From positions 91,873 to 155,872 of the forward strand of contig ML976695.1 of assembly GCA_010015655.1 (NCBI GenBank): a DNA stretch of 64,000 nt, written 5' to 3'. The DNA comes from Bimuria novae-zelandiae CBS 107.79 (lineage: Eukaryota > Ascomycota > Dothideomycetes > Pleosporales > Didymosphaeriaceae). The translations under genes and the position numbers were made by a program. This document shows, one piece after another, positions 10,796 through 21,183 of this stretch. The notes under the pieces are model-generated. The model was not told the origin of the DNA, did not search any database, and saw only the letters and a program-made list of their open reading frames with translations. Every line of letters begins with the position of its first letter. Within the stretch, counting starts at the first letter, position 1.

Positions 10796-11939
10796 CCGAT
10801 GGACGCTACACCGAACACCAACTTTTCGATTTTTAGATATCCTCTCTAAAGACCCTAATAATCCTAGCAACTGAACAAGCTCACTGCGCTGATTCTAGGA
10901 GTACCTCTAACGTCCGCCTAGCCCTCCGCGCAGACGCGCAAAGGAGCTTGTCAGGATGGCAGAGTCTCCCTCCTCCTAGCACACAGGGTCCCCAGACCCT
11001 GTAATCCCTCAGTAGCTTTATACACGCGCCCTAAGATGGCCCTAGGAGGACATGCATCACCATGCACCCCTTCTAAGTAGCTAGAACCCTGGTGGGGGCG
11101 CTCCTAAACCTCGCGTCTCTAATGCCGTCTAACGCTACATCACCGAGACTTAGCAGATTGCCTAGCTATAGAACACTATTACTATGGCTTTTGCAGCAGC
11201 GATAGACCAACACGCAGAGAGCTACACTAACCCTTAAAAGGCTAAGATTACTAAGGAGCTATAGTAGAGAGTTATCTAGGCTCTAACCTCGCTCTCCCTA
11301 AGCAACTCCCCCCCTAGCTCCCGCTAGAGCAGCGACACTAGTTACAGTAACCCTAAGAGCTAAGAGTCAGGACGCCGCTCTTGGGCGGACGTAGCCAAAG
11401 ACCCCTAGATCTTAAATAGGGGTGGCAGTCAACCCCTAATCCCTACTAGGCCCCGGCCTAACCCGCCCGCTAAGCTAAAAGAAGACAATCGAATATTCGT
11501 AACTATCTCTAACCTGGTAATGCGACTGCAATAACCCTTACCCTTTATAGTAAGGTAGGCAATATGCAAGAGTATAGTAAGACTTACCCTTAAAAATATA
11601 CCTACCATATCACTAATTAACACAGGCTGGGCGATTACCCCAGCAAATAAGAACATCCGGGGCCGACTTCTAACTTAAGAAAACCAGGAACTTCTAGTAA
11701 GAGCGCTAGACGGAGACGCGGTAAGGATCCTAGAACGCTGGACTAACTACGTAGTATAAGGAGTACCTAGCTCTTTTTGGACCCTGGACGGCATAGAACT
11801 ACTAACTACTACCTAGCTAGTAGAGGAAGAGGTCTGCTCGCAAACAGGTAAGTAGCTAGTTAGTTATAGGACCTTACGACATGGGGCGAATTAGCATGGC
11901 CTTACTACCTGGATTGTTTTATACAAGGAGCTAGTCTGC

Positions 11940-12506
11940 TCGTTCCGGCTCTTTGGTACTAGCCAATTCTCGAAGGAAATCCACAAGCATCCCACTATAT
12001 AGCGACATAACCCAGGCTGCCAGGGCTACTGCAACGCTGCCCGCTGTACCTGAGTAGCCCGCTGTGCACACTGCGGGGACCGCACGGATAGACACCAAGG
12101 ATAGTACGGAGACAGTTGCGCCCATAAAGCTATGTGTGCCAACTGTCATGGCCCTTATCTAGCTAGTCACACTAACTGCCCGGCAGCTCCTCGCCGGGTT
12201 AACAGACACATTACTAAGCTTATAAAGACTAAGCTAAAGGCTATCCGTCGCGCAGGCAAAATAGCACAGCAGCACCTCTATAAGATAGTTAAAGTAGCCC
12301 TTGAACAGGCAATACTTCAGCCTAAGGCTCCTCCTATAAAGGTATTAGAGATAGTGCCTTCCCACCTTTCTGCCCAGAGGCAAGAAGGAGAAAGCAGGGC
12401 TACACCTCCCATAACTACTGCCTCCTATGCATCCTCCTCTACTACTGGCAGAGAAAAGAGACCAAGGCGGGCCGCCACAGGCCAGAGGAGCCTTAATGTA
12501 GAATAA
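11940..12506 (+). pseudogene. LINE ORF1 (gag-like) remnant with CCHC zinc knuckles
   Basis: The longest open piece (12132-12506, 124 codons) begins MCANCHGPYLASHTNCPAAP, a C-x2-C-x7-H-x3-C arrangement close to a retroviral-type zinc knuckle. Just upstream in the same frame lie two more Cys/His clusters (CQGYCNAARC and CAHCGDRTDRH) separated by stops. A row of three knuckles at the end of ORF1 is typical of Tad/I LINEs, whose ORF1 protein binds the element's RNA. After the knuckles the sequence is basic (IKTKLKAIRRAGKIAQQ). Confidence 0.75.
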
Positions 12507-12689
12507 CTATCTATCGGCAGCATTCGTCCACAATTAACTATTTATACTAACCCGTCTACCTTGGAGAGGGAAGACGCCAGCATAAGCGATAACCTGCTAT
12601 TATTATGCTAGAACACCCTTATAATATCCTAGCCGACACCAGGCATCAACAGCCCAGCCTGTTAAGCAAATAACTACGTGTATGCTGGG

Positions 12690-13400
12690 CTAATGTTAGC
12701 AGGAGCTCACCCTGGCACATTATAATACTAGAGGTGGCGTTTTAGAAGGGCATAGATATTATGTGTGTTTAAGAGCCCTTCACATGTGCCAACTCAAGAA
12801 CTTCCACCCACCCTGGTTTTACACACCTAGCACCCATCAGCACCTGGGACAGCCCCAACACACCAGGCTCAGCCCGCCCTAGGGTGATGACCTACATCCG
12901 CAAAGGATGCCACCTACGATACCAGGCTAGAGAGAGCCTTAACTACCTAGACATGCTATAGGCTATAGTAAATAGAGTGGCAATACTCAACTGCTATAGA
13001 CAGCCACACACCCCACACGTTATCTAATACGTCACACATCTTATACCCCCTCAACTCTGCCTTATAGGAGGAGACTTTAACGCTAGACATAAATCCTTTA
13101 AGCCTACCACCACTGCAGCTAATAGAGGTGTGGAGCTAGCTAGATAGGCTGCTAACGCGTCTATAGACTACATTAGTATGCTAGGGCAGCTAACACACTG
13201 CGCTAGCCATGTCCTTGACCTTACCTTCTCTAATATCCTATTTGCCTAGTCTGCTGTTAATGCTAGCATGCACAGCGGCTCAGACTATAAGACAATAGTA
13301 ACCTCTGTCCCTCTCTCCACACCAGGCACTCCGCATCTAGAACAGTACCACTATAGAGTCCCTAAGGCAAGCCTACCTAAATTCACTGGGCTAGTAGAAA
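12690..13400 (+). pseudogene. LINE endonuclease (exonuclease-endonuclease-phosphatase family) remnant
   Basis: Readable through stops: GIDIMCV-stop-EPF (the conserved QEP region), ILNCYRQPHTPHV, LCLIGGDFNARHKSF (catalytic G-D-F-N), CASHVLDLTFSN and MHSGSDYKTIV (the terminal SDH-type motif, here SDY). This enzyme nicks the target DNA to prime reverse transcription. The last histidine of the family appears as Tyr (CAC to TAC would be a RIP-type change). Confidence 0.8.
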
Positions 13401-13899
13401 TAGGTGTCTAGAACATCCCAGACCCGCTTGCAACACAGGATGCAGCATAGCTAGAGGAATGCGTCACGCTGCTTACAGAGACCATATAGCACTCTGTATA
13501 GATAGCAGGCAAGCTCGACCGCAAGGAAGGCCGCGCTACACTATGGTGGACTAAGGAGTGCAAAACTGCCTACCAGGCCTATAAACATGCTAGGCTGCTC
13601 TGCTCTGGCAGTCTACTAGAGGAGAGACAGGCCTTCAAGACTACTGTCTAACAGGCTAAGAGGCAGTACTAGAGGCATGTTATTAATAATGCTAAGGATA
13701 ATAAGGACCTGTTTAAGATTATTGCCTAGCACAAGCTTATACTAGAGAACCAGGACACTCCTCTTATCGTGAATAATAGGACAATATCAGACCCCCTAGA
13801 GAAGGCAGAGGCTCTTAGAGAGGAAGTCCTTAACTGGTACATAGTAGAGGATGACCTTAGACACTACCTAGACTAGGAGAATGCAGATGCCCTCCCGTG

Positions 13900-14990
13900 G
13901 AGCACACACATCTTACTAGAGGAAACTGAACGAAACATAGTAGGAGTCTCGAGCACCTTACCAGGCACTGACCGCTCTACTATGCGACTACTCCGTGCCT
14001 GCTAGGCTCAGGTTAGGGAACTTATACGAAGAATCTTCTAGCGATGCCTTAAGCTTAACCACTTCCTAGTATAGTGGAAGCTTGCCGAGGTAGCAATAAT
14101 ACTAAAGATAGGGAAGACAGACTAAATATTACCTTGCTCTTAAAGACCTATAGCGCTTCTTTCTTGCATTAAAAAGGGACTTAAACGAATAGTGGCTAGA
14201 CGAATTGCGTAGACCGCTATAACACATAAGATCCTTAGCCCCTAGCATAGCGGCGCCCTTCTAAAGCGCTTTGTAGCAGACCTTACTATAGCGTTTACCC
14301 ACGACACTAAAGTAGCATGGGTACTTAGAAAGCATGTCACTATAGTCACCCTAAATGTTTAAGGCGCCTTTAATGCGCTCCTTAAGAACTGCCTGCTACA
14401 CCGGATAGCCTAACAGGGCTGGCTATAAAGGACCATGCTCTTTATAGACTCATTCCTTACTAACCGGAGGGTTCGGGTCCGCCTTGGACAGGTTACTACC
14501 CCTAGCTACCCTATCGCCTGTGGCACACCCCAAGGCTCGCCTCTCTCCCCTGTCCTATATACACTATACCTAGCAGAGCTACTATCTATGGACACAGAAC
14601 GGAGGTTTGGATATATAGACGACATATGTCTATACTAGGCCTTACACTCTATGGACGACAACGTCGAGCTCCTAGCATTAGATCTAAGGTAGATTAGAGC
14701 ATGGGGCGAGGCTAACAAGGTTACCTTTGCCCTAGAAAAGCAGGAAATAATACACCTAACTAGACAGCGAAGCAGCTACGCACTACCATGTGTTGTAGAT
14801 AAGTAGCTCACGATCTACTCTATCCTCCTAGGTAGAGAGCACAGCCAGCTAGCCTTGCGTTGGTTAGGAGTGTGGTTTGACCGCAGACTTACCTTTAGAC
14901 GACATGTAGCCACACGCACTGCAAAAGCTGCTAGGGTAGCCTATTATATTTATAGTCTGACCAGGACTACCTATGGACTACTAGCTAGCT
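13900..14990 (+). pseudogene. LINE reverse transcriptase remnant
   Basis: Motifs in order: GKTD (near 14110), GLKRIVARRIA, HSGALLKRFVADL, TIVTLNV-stop-GAFN (the first catalytic Asp region, damaged), IACGTPQGSPLSPVLYTLYL (14512-14571, motif B), and FGYIDDICLY (14608-14637), the Y-x-D-D catalytic box with Ile at the variable place. Then comes RWLGVWFDRRLTFRRHV, the thumb-proximal motif. Polymerase function is lost to multiple stops. Confidence 0.88.
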
Positions 14991-15539
14991 CCCTCCGCAA
15001 GGCCACTATTGCCTGTGTATACCCGTCGCTTCTGTATGGGACTGAATGCTGGTACAGAGGCCGCACTAAACAGCCACATACACTCAAACTAGGCAGGCCT
15101 CAAGAGGTCAGCGCTTACATTAGATGGCACATAGCTACTATAAACAAGACACTAGCCATAGTAGCAAGGGGCATTCTACTAGCGTAGAGAACAACCCCTA
15201 CAGCTGCACTCTTTTAAGACGCCAGACTACTGTCTGTAGTAGTAGCACTAGAAGAAGCTAAACTTAGATTTGTAACCTACTTGCAAACTATAGATGCAGA
15301 CTATCCTCTTACTAGGCGCACATTAGTACATATAGTAAACAAGGGCGTAAAAACTGGACAACCCCAGCGAGTTAAGACAAAAGTCTAACAGATAGTATCT
15401 CTTCTACTAGAGATCCTTAGGACTACACTTACAGCCCCTTACTACTTAACTAGCTGCCGAACTAACCTAACGCTTGGCATAGACAAGAAGACTGCAGCTA
15501 AGACTTTTAATATATAGTAGGCCTATCTCCTACTACTAG

Positions 15540-15960
15540 ACGTGACTATCTTCTCAGATGGCTCTGAACAGTACACAAAGGAAGGAGAAAAGCGGGTGAC
15601 CTATAGCTTTATAGTGTATTAGAACGGAAAGCAATTGCAGACTAGACGCAGGTTACTTAACTCTACCTCGCACGTCTTTAACGCTAAGGTAGTAGGAGCA
15701 TGGAGAGGCTTCTAGCACACTATAAGACAACTAGAGTTTAATACCCGTCGAATCTAGCTATGTATAGATAGCACCTTAGTTATATAGTGCCTAAGGGGCG
15801 ATTTACCCCCTACCTCTTAATGGGCCTTTTTGGAGTGCTATGGCGCTATGGAGACTTACGACGTCTCTATTAAATAGGCCCCTAGACACCTAGGCATTAA
15901 AGGAAATGAGGCAGTAGATAGATTAGCTAACCTAGAAGCCTAACACCTATTACCCTTAAC
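15540..15960 (+). pseudogene. LINE RNase H domain remnant (copy 2)
   Basis: The frame reads VTIFSDGSEQYTKEGEKRV (first Asp of RNase H), then NAKVVGAWRGF (Glu position altered), LCIDSTLVI and APRHLGIKGNEAVDRLA, the last matching the H-x-G-I-x-GNE-x-AD motif of type I RNase H. A second version lies in copy 1 at about 9495-9895. It removes RNA from the RNA/DNA hybrid in retrotransposition. Confidence 0.8.
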
Positions 15961-16548
15961 GGGTAAAGCTACTCTGCCTATACTCTTAGGCATTAAGACA
16001 ATTGCCTGCAAGATATTACAACACACATAGCAGATCTGGTGGTCTGATAAAAAGAATAAACTCTCTAGATGGTACAAAAGCTGGCATCTAGACTATGCAC
16101 CACGCAGCAGTCTAAAGGAACTAGACCTACTAAGAGCTATCCTAGCCAGACTACTTTCTATCCGGTCTAGACATGGGGATTTTGCCTGGTACTACTAAAA
16201 GTACAACTACAAGGATGCAAACCTTACCTACTTATATAGATAAGACAAGACACTAGAGCACCTTGCGCTCTGCCGCAAGACCCTAGGGGCCTTTAGTAGA
16301 TGGCTACTTCGACCACCTACACCACCATCTAGCCGGGCTGACGGCCTGGCGTATACTGCGGTGCTGCTGGGGGATCCAGAGGCCTTTGAAGCCTTCACCC
16401 AACTCACACAGTACTACACTAAGATTTGTCCCCGCTAGCTCCTGCAGCCCTGCAACAGCAATAAGTAATGCAGCACCTAGCAAGAACTAGGTCTAGCATA
16501 ATAGCTATAATACTCCCTACCCCTCTTCCTCTCTTTCCCCTCCCCCTA

Positions 16549-16591
16549 CACATACACACACACACACACACACTCGCTCTCTCTCTCTCTT
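16549..16591. repeat. (CA)n-(CT)n microsatellite in the 3' region of LINE copy 2
   Basis: Same compound repeat as in copy 1, with one interruption (CACATACACA). It marks the LINE 3' untranslated region. Confidence 0.85.
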
Positions 16592-16858
16592 AGCACATAG
16601 ATGCCTTAAAATGCAAAGAAACCACCCTAATATACATACATCGCTCAGCCTCCCCAACTAGAAGGGGAGCTGCAGTTCCGAAATGGTAGTAATACCCGCG
16701 CAGGCAAGAAATGCTTTCTAGGGTAGTGTGTTAGTACTATAATTCTATAGCTTAGCACGTCGTATATGCCCTTCGGGAGGCGAGATGGTGGACTTAATCC
16801 CCATTAAAGAGACGTAAAATGAATACCAACCAACCAACTAACCAACCGATGGACGCTA

Positions 16859-17872
16859 ACGTTATCCTCCGTAGATTTGCCAGCACGCCAGAAGCTGAGA
16901 GAAGCTTATTATCAGGGCTCTCTAATTATGATTAGAGAAAGATGGATCGATTAGTTCGAGTTGCTGTTACTGATAGCTATTAGTATGAGGCAAGAAAGCT
17001 GCGTTCTAGCGTTTACTATCTCTCTGTGCAGATTGAGCTATTAAAGCATAAGAATAAGGGCTTTAAGGAGGCTCTTCACTACAAGTAGAAATATAAGAAG
17101 AAAGGCAAAGCCCTTGACCTTTAATAGCGCCAGGAGTATTACGGTGGCGCTGTCCACTAGTCTCCTCGCAAGCTGCGTGAAGCTCGAGCTAGAGAAGTAG
17201 TACGGGAGCGAGATGAGATGGAGGAGAAACTCTAAAAAGCACGGGCCAAGAAGCAGCGCGAGGAGGCTTAACTGCAGCGTTAAGTTAAGCTTGAGGAGAA
17301 GCGTGTAGAAAGGCAGAGGCTTAAGGACGTTAAGGAGCAGGAGAGAGCTATTATCGTTTCGGAAATACCTGCTCGACCCACAGAGCCAGCCAGTCATCGT
17401 CAATCCTTCCTTTTCTTGTATTTTCTTGAACGCAAAAAACTTAAATCTTCTAAAAAATTTAAGGGGGGTACTTATAACTCTATAGAAGCCCTTTATCTAC
17501 TTTTAGTATATTATTATCCAAAGTTCCTTGTGTGGTGGAGAGAAAAGCGAAAAAAAGGAGACCAGAACAGAAAATACGCGCAGTCTGATGAGAAATACGC
17601 CTTAAGTGGGTCGAGCAGGTATTTCCAGAATCACCGATAAGAAAGTAGCTAAACGCGCGCGTAAAGTTGAAGCTTAACACTAAAAAAAATCTATCTAATA
17701 AGCTTAATAACGCAAGCGTAAAGCCTCACGAGTAGTCTCACCAAGTAACAAGCGTTAAAAACGCGCTGGCGCTGCTCACGCTGGTGTTCAAGCTGGAGAT
17801 GAGCTATCTGCTACTCCAGCCAAAGTCACATCACGTGGCCGCAACGTCAACCTCCCACAAAAATATAGATAG
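16859..17872 (+). pseudogene. Fot1/pogo-like transposase, C-terminal part, with a MITE inside
   Basis: Resumes the frame lost at 8949: NVILRRFASTPEAERSLLSG, then a long Arg/Glu/Lys-rich helical tail (KLREARAREVVRERDEMEEKL, and KLEEKRVERQRLKDVKEQER). A MITE interrupts it at 17361-17626. It continues ITDKKVAKRARKVEA and ends near RGRNVNLPQKYR, a closing sequence typical of these transposases. Stops are TAG/TAA. The right inverted repeat follows about 100 bp later. Confidence 0.82.
17361..17626. mobile_element. 266-bp MITE nested in the Fot1 transposase
   Basis: The ends are perfect inverted repeats of 21 bp (17361-17381 and 17606-17626) starting GGAAATACCTGCTCGACCCA. The interior is A/T-rich with no ORF of its own. 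The transposase frame reads on cleanly from before it (QERAIIV) to after it (ITDKKVAKR), which proves it is an insertion. I could not define a target duplication with confidence. A related inverted-repeat-like sequence occurs at 24186-24205. Confidence 0.85.
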
Positions 17873-17973
17873 TACAAGTTGATCGCAAGCATCTAATTAC
17901 TACAACACTATATTTCTATCAATATTGAGCTATTGTGTGGCGCTGTACAGCCTCATTTTGAGATTGGGCATGT

Positions 17974-18029
17974 GGTGTTCTGCGGGGCACACTGTGAATC
18001 CGGGCACACTGCGCACGGGCACGTTATAA
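17974..18029 (-). repeat. Right 56-bp terminal inverted repeat of the pogo/Fot1 element
   Basis: Exact reverse complement of 7713-7768. Host sequence continues from 18030 (TCCGAAACCCCGCG). Confidence 0.92.
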
Positions 18030-18217
18030 TCCGAAACCCCGCGAGTCGGCTGGGCTGAAGCACTCTCGCAGACAGCACATCATCCCGCATCGAGCTGGGT
18101 AGCAAGTGTATAGTGATCTCCCTCATAAAAAAATCATGCTTATTCTAGGTCAGATCACAAAGCACAGACCGCGCACTTCGCAAGTCGCTTCGCTCAAACG
18201 GGCCGTCGCATCTCCTG

Positions 18218-18702
18218 ATGCCCGAACATTTGCAGGAATATTTACTCGATGAAACGCTACGAGAACCCATAAAGAAGCTAGAAAAGTGGCTACAGCAGAA
18301 CGGGACATTCGAAGCAGGGATCCCTGGTTTCGCCAAATGTTCAAACAAAGACTTGTGGAAGCACGTTGCCGAAATATGGCCACAGGTAGTCGCGCTCTTT
18401 AACGCTACTCGGTCCAAGACGGAGGTAAGATAGAACAGGTAAAGTTAAGATCGATTCTAACTACACTACAGACTCCACGCTTCTGGGGCGTGGCAAAACC
18501 TCATCGCGGAGGCGCATGGATGACGAACGACCATGAGCAGTTCCTCGTCCCTGTTAGAGTTCTAGGAGAATCGCCTCCATACATTGTGCCGAAGGACAAC
18601 GATCCAAAGTCGTTTCCTTTTATGCCAGGGAAGGCGTATTATTTCGCACCTGGAAAACTAGCATTCGTTAGCGGAGATGTCGAGTTTTTCTTCATACACT
18701 AA
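18218..18702 (+). CDS. Hypothetical protein, 145 aa, two exons
   Basis: Exons 18218-18424 and 18472-18702 join in frame across a 47-bp intron (GTAAGA...TTCTAAC...CAG); without the splice each half ends early. The product starts MPEHLQEYLLDETLREPIKK and is soluble, with no signal peptide or membrane segment. Trp and aromatic residues are frequent (WLQQNG, IWPQVV, FWGV, AYYFAPGKLAFV). I do not recognise the family. It lies about 190 bp beyond the end of the pogo element, so its promoter may have been altered by that insertion. An extra upstream exon cannot be excluded. Confidence 0.6.
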
Positions 18703-18870
18703 ATTTCTATAATCGAATGCTTTTGAGACAGTAGAAACCAACTATCTAATAAATTACTCGTCGGTGAATCGTCTATAGTAAAGTGATCATCAAGTACCAA
18801 GTGCAACAAACTCACCCTGTAATTAAGAAATAGGATTAGGAAAGTTGCCCAGTGCAAATTCAGCGCAGGT

Positions 18871-20385
18871 TTAGGGGCCGAGTAAATATCCAAAATCAGA
18901 AGAGTTGCCTGGTAAATCTCCGAACCCAGAAAAGTTTCCCAGTGTCCCACCGCAGTTCAAGGGTCCGAGTAAAGAGGGTCCGCGGTCAGGCTGAACATTC
19001 TGTAACGAAGACATGTGTCCGAATCGGCTGCCTGGTATTCCATGCTCATGACCATTCCCCTGGATACGGTTTGTTGTAGAATTAGGAACAAAGGCGGCCG
19101 AATCTCTGAATGGCGCTGGAACAAGGCTCGCATAAGGGTGGCTAACATCTATCAAATCCTTAGTACGGGACCAAAAAAGATAATGCCAACTTACAGGTTG
19201 ATGTTTCAGCACCTGCTGAGTCTGGCCGAGTGGAGGAGCTCTGCTCCTCTGCAGCACTAGGTAGCGTGAAAAAGGTTGTAGATCTTATAGTACTCAATAG
19301 TCTTGTACCTTGTGCCAACATGGAAGACCCATCCATTTGACTAGGTGGTTCGCTTGTAATAGCATGGCCTTGTATGTGGCTCGAGTGGAATGCTTCTGCA
19401 GTCTCCTCGCTGGCGACTCTGAGGCGCTTGCTTCTGTGCTCTGGGTCGTCTGTAGCGCCGTGCACGCGGTGGTTGGCATATTTCTGTACCAAGTCATCGG
19501 TAGAAATGTCTACACAGATTAGTTACAATTCGTGGTGTAGCAGTTGTCAAAGCATACCGCCTTTGCCTACTGCAACGACATCCTCGGCCGGCTCGTGATA
19601 TGGCCCCGATTTTGCTGGAAGTTCATCATTTTGAAGTTTCTCAAGCACACTTTCGAAAGTGGTACCGCTCTTGCCTATGTAGATCTCCCAGCTAAACATC
19701 ATGTCAGCATACAAACCACATGGCGTTCACGCGTGACCTTACAAGCTAGGACCTCCACACCGAGGAAGGAAGGCCAAGCTGCCCAACCCTCCAAGTTTCT
19801 GTGCCAGGTGGCAATATCTGCTCCCAGCAGCGACCATACGGTCCACGTCCTGAGCGAGTTCCCGGGGTTGACGGTCAACGTGTAATCGAGCTTCGTGAAA
19901 GGCCTTAGCGACCGCCGCAGAATCACCTTTTTTGCAGAGTTTGAAGACGACAACGCGAGCGAATCGGCGAAGGATGCTGTGATGAAGTTCGGCCTTTTCT
20001 AGTTGTAAGGAGATGTTGACGGCAGAAAATAATGGCTCCTTGAGAGTGCGCCTCTGTTCTTCGTCGGTTGTGTTAGCTGAGACGCTCGGGTTCCAGAAAT
20101 CGATCCGGCCTTCGCGGACGCCGTCCAGGAAAGCCTTGATGGCGTCGACGTCCTCATCCTTTGATGGCTCCGAAAGTATTCGTAATGAGCGGTCTCGGCT
20201 TCGCTTTTTGGATGGCTTTACCGTAACGTTATTCGAGCGCTTTGTTCGCCAGCTGGATATTCGTTCAAGGAGCAGATTCACGCTCTAGCACGATTGAGTA
20301 GAGGCGGAAAGCTGGTGGAGTTAGGACTTACTTCATCATCCAAATTCTCATCATCAAGTAGGAGCCTCGAGCAAAGGCATGCCAT
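18871..20385 (-). CDS. Hypothetical protein, 440 aa, five exons
   Basis: Minus-strand exons 20385-20332, 20284-19743, 19691-19558, 19509-19195 and 19148-18871 total 1323 nt and close exactly. The introns are 47, 51, 48 and 46 bp with GTAAGT, GTAAGG, GTATGC and GTAAGT donors and TAG acceptors; TACTAAG is visible in the last. The N-terminal half is basic, then alpha-helical (DVDAIKAFLDGVREGRIDFW; LRRFARVVVFKLCKKGDSAA). The C-terminal half is disordered and Ser/Thr/Gly/Asn-rich, ending with repeated glycine-containing motifs (LGNFSGFGDLPGNSSDFG). No signal peptide or membrane segment. I recognise no domain. Consistent codon phase across four introns argues for a live gene. Confidence 0.72.
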
Positions 20386-20449
20386 TATCGTCCATGAAGT
20401 GCGAGGTTCCGAAGAGAGTGAGGCCGGAATGAGACGTGGTGGCATCAAG

Positions 20450-20481
20450 GGCGCTAAATTTCACCGGTGAAATTTAGCGCC
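20450..20481. repeat. Perfect 32-bp palindrome
   Basis: GGCGCTAAATTTCACC followed directly by its own reverse complement, with no spacer (centre between 20465 and 20466). It lies in the 65-bp interval upstream of the minus-strand gene that starts at 20385, so it could be a dimeric regulator-binding site or a cruciform. No ORF overlaps it. Confidence 0.9.
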
Positions 20482-21183
20482 TTTTTCCAACCGCCACGCT
20501 CTGGGCATGGCGATCGCGACGATGCCATGCCGTCTCCTGTTGTTGCTTCTTACCGGGATCATGCAGCGTCGGTTCAAAGCGCCGAAAAGGCCATGGTAGC
20601 ATGAGGCTGACGTATATGCATAGCAGTGTTGTAGATTGGAATTGGAACAATTTTACTTGACGAATTTGGCGAAGCGTGTGGAAATATCGGAATAGTCAGA
20701 ATTGTGTTCTAGTTGATACCAGTCCGCGTTTGCCTGGCGTTCAGCGAAAGCTCGTTACAACAGAGACTTATCCGATCTCAGCAGTAGTAGGAATGTATGC
20801 CGCAGCTTTCGTGGCTACCTTTACAGTCACAGACGAGCCTCGCGTTGATTTGGGGGGTGGAGCTTTCACCAACTGCTCAAACAATAATCCTCGTTCCGGC
20901 GTTAGCGCGAACTACCTCGCAGCGACGTCTAGGATCATCCAATACTGTGCCCTCCCGCTGTCTTATCGATGCTCGATTCCGGCAATCCAAGCGACAAAAG
21001 GAAGCCAGGGTGTAAACTCTGTTGAGCCGGGGATGAGACGTCTGGAGCCCAGAATATATCACGCACGCTCACCTCGATGAGCCTGCGACGTCCCCCAGTC
21101 CACCGCCTTACAGCCTCACTTGGCCCTTCACCGGTTGCCTGCTGCACGTACCATTGACTGCATCTGCATTCTGAATCACCTCC
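20482..21183. other. Intergenic region between divergent genes
   Basis: Separates the minus-strand gene starting at 20385 from the plus-strand gene starting at 21184. A 134-codon open frame at 20676-21080 has no recognisable features and is overlapped by equally long frames in other phases, so I do not call it a gene. The region probably holds both promoters. Confidence 0.4.

Larger units (their letters stand above)
10809..16845 (+). mobile_element. Near full-length Tad/I-type LINE retrotransposon (copy 2)
   Basis: About 6.0 kb, bounded on both sides by CCGATGGACGCTA. Translation through stops shows a first ORF with zinc knuckles (about 12000-12180), then an endonuclease (about 12690-13340), reverse transcriptase (about 13920-14900) and RNase H (about 15540-15950), and finally a CA/CT microsatellite and a tail of repeated ACCA units. 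This order (gag-like ORF1, APE-type endonuclease, RT, RNase H) is that of Tad1/I-group non-LTR elements. All long frames are broken by TAG/TAA. Confidence 0.9.
7713..18029 (+). mobile_element. pogo/Fot1-like element with 56-bp TIRs, split by nested insertions
   Basis: The two ends carry identical inverted repeats (7713-7768 and 17974-18029). Between them is one Fot1-type transposase gene, broken at 8949/16859 by 7.9 kb of LINE sequence and at 17361-17626 by a MITE. Removing the insertions leaves an element of about 2.1 kb, a normal size for Fot1-like transposons. Both termini lie in TATAA-rich sequence, compatible with a TA target duplication, though the exact dinucleotide is ambiguous. The element is dead because the transposase is full of stops. 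Confidence 0.9.

Noticed and set aside
20676..21080. 134-codon plus-strand ORF upstream of the four-exon membrane-protein gene
   Set aside because: No domain, no splice continuity, and several equally long frames overlap it on both strands.
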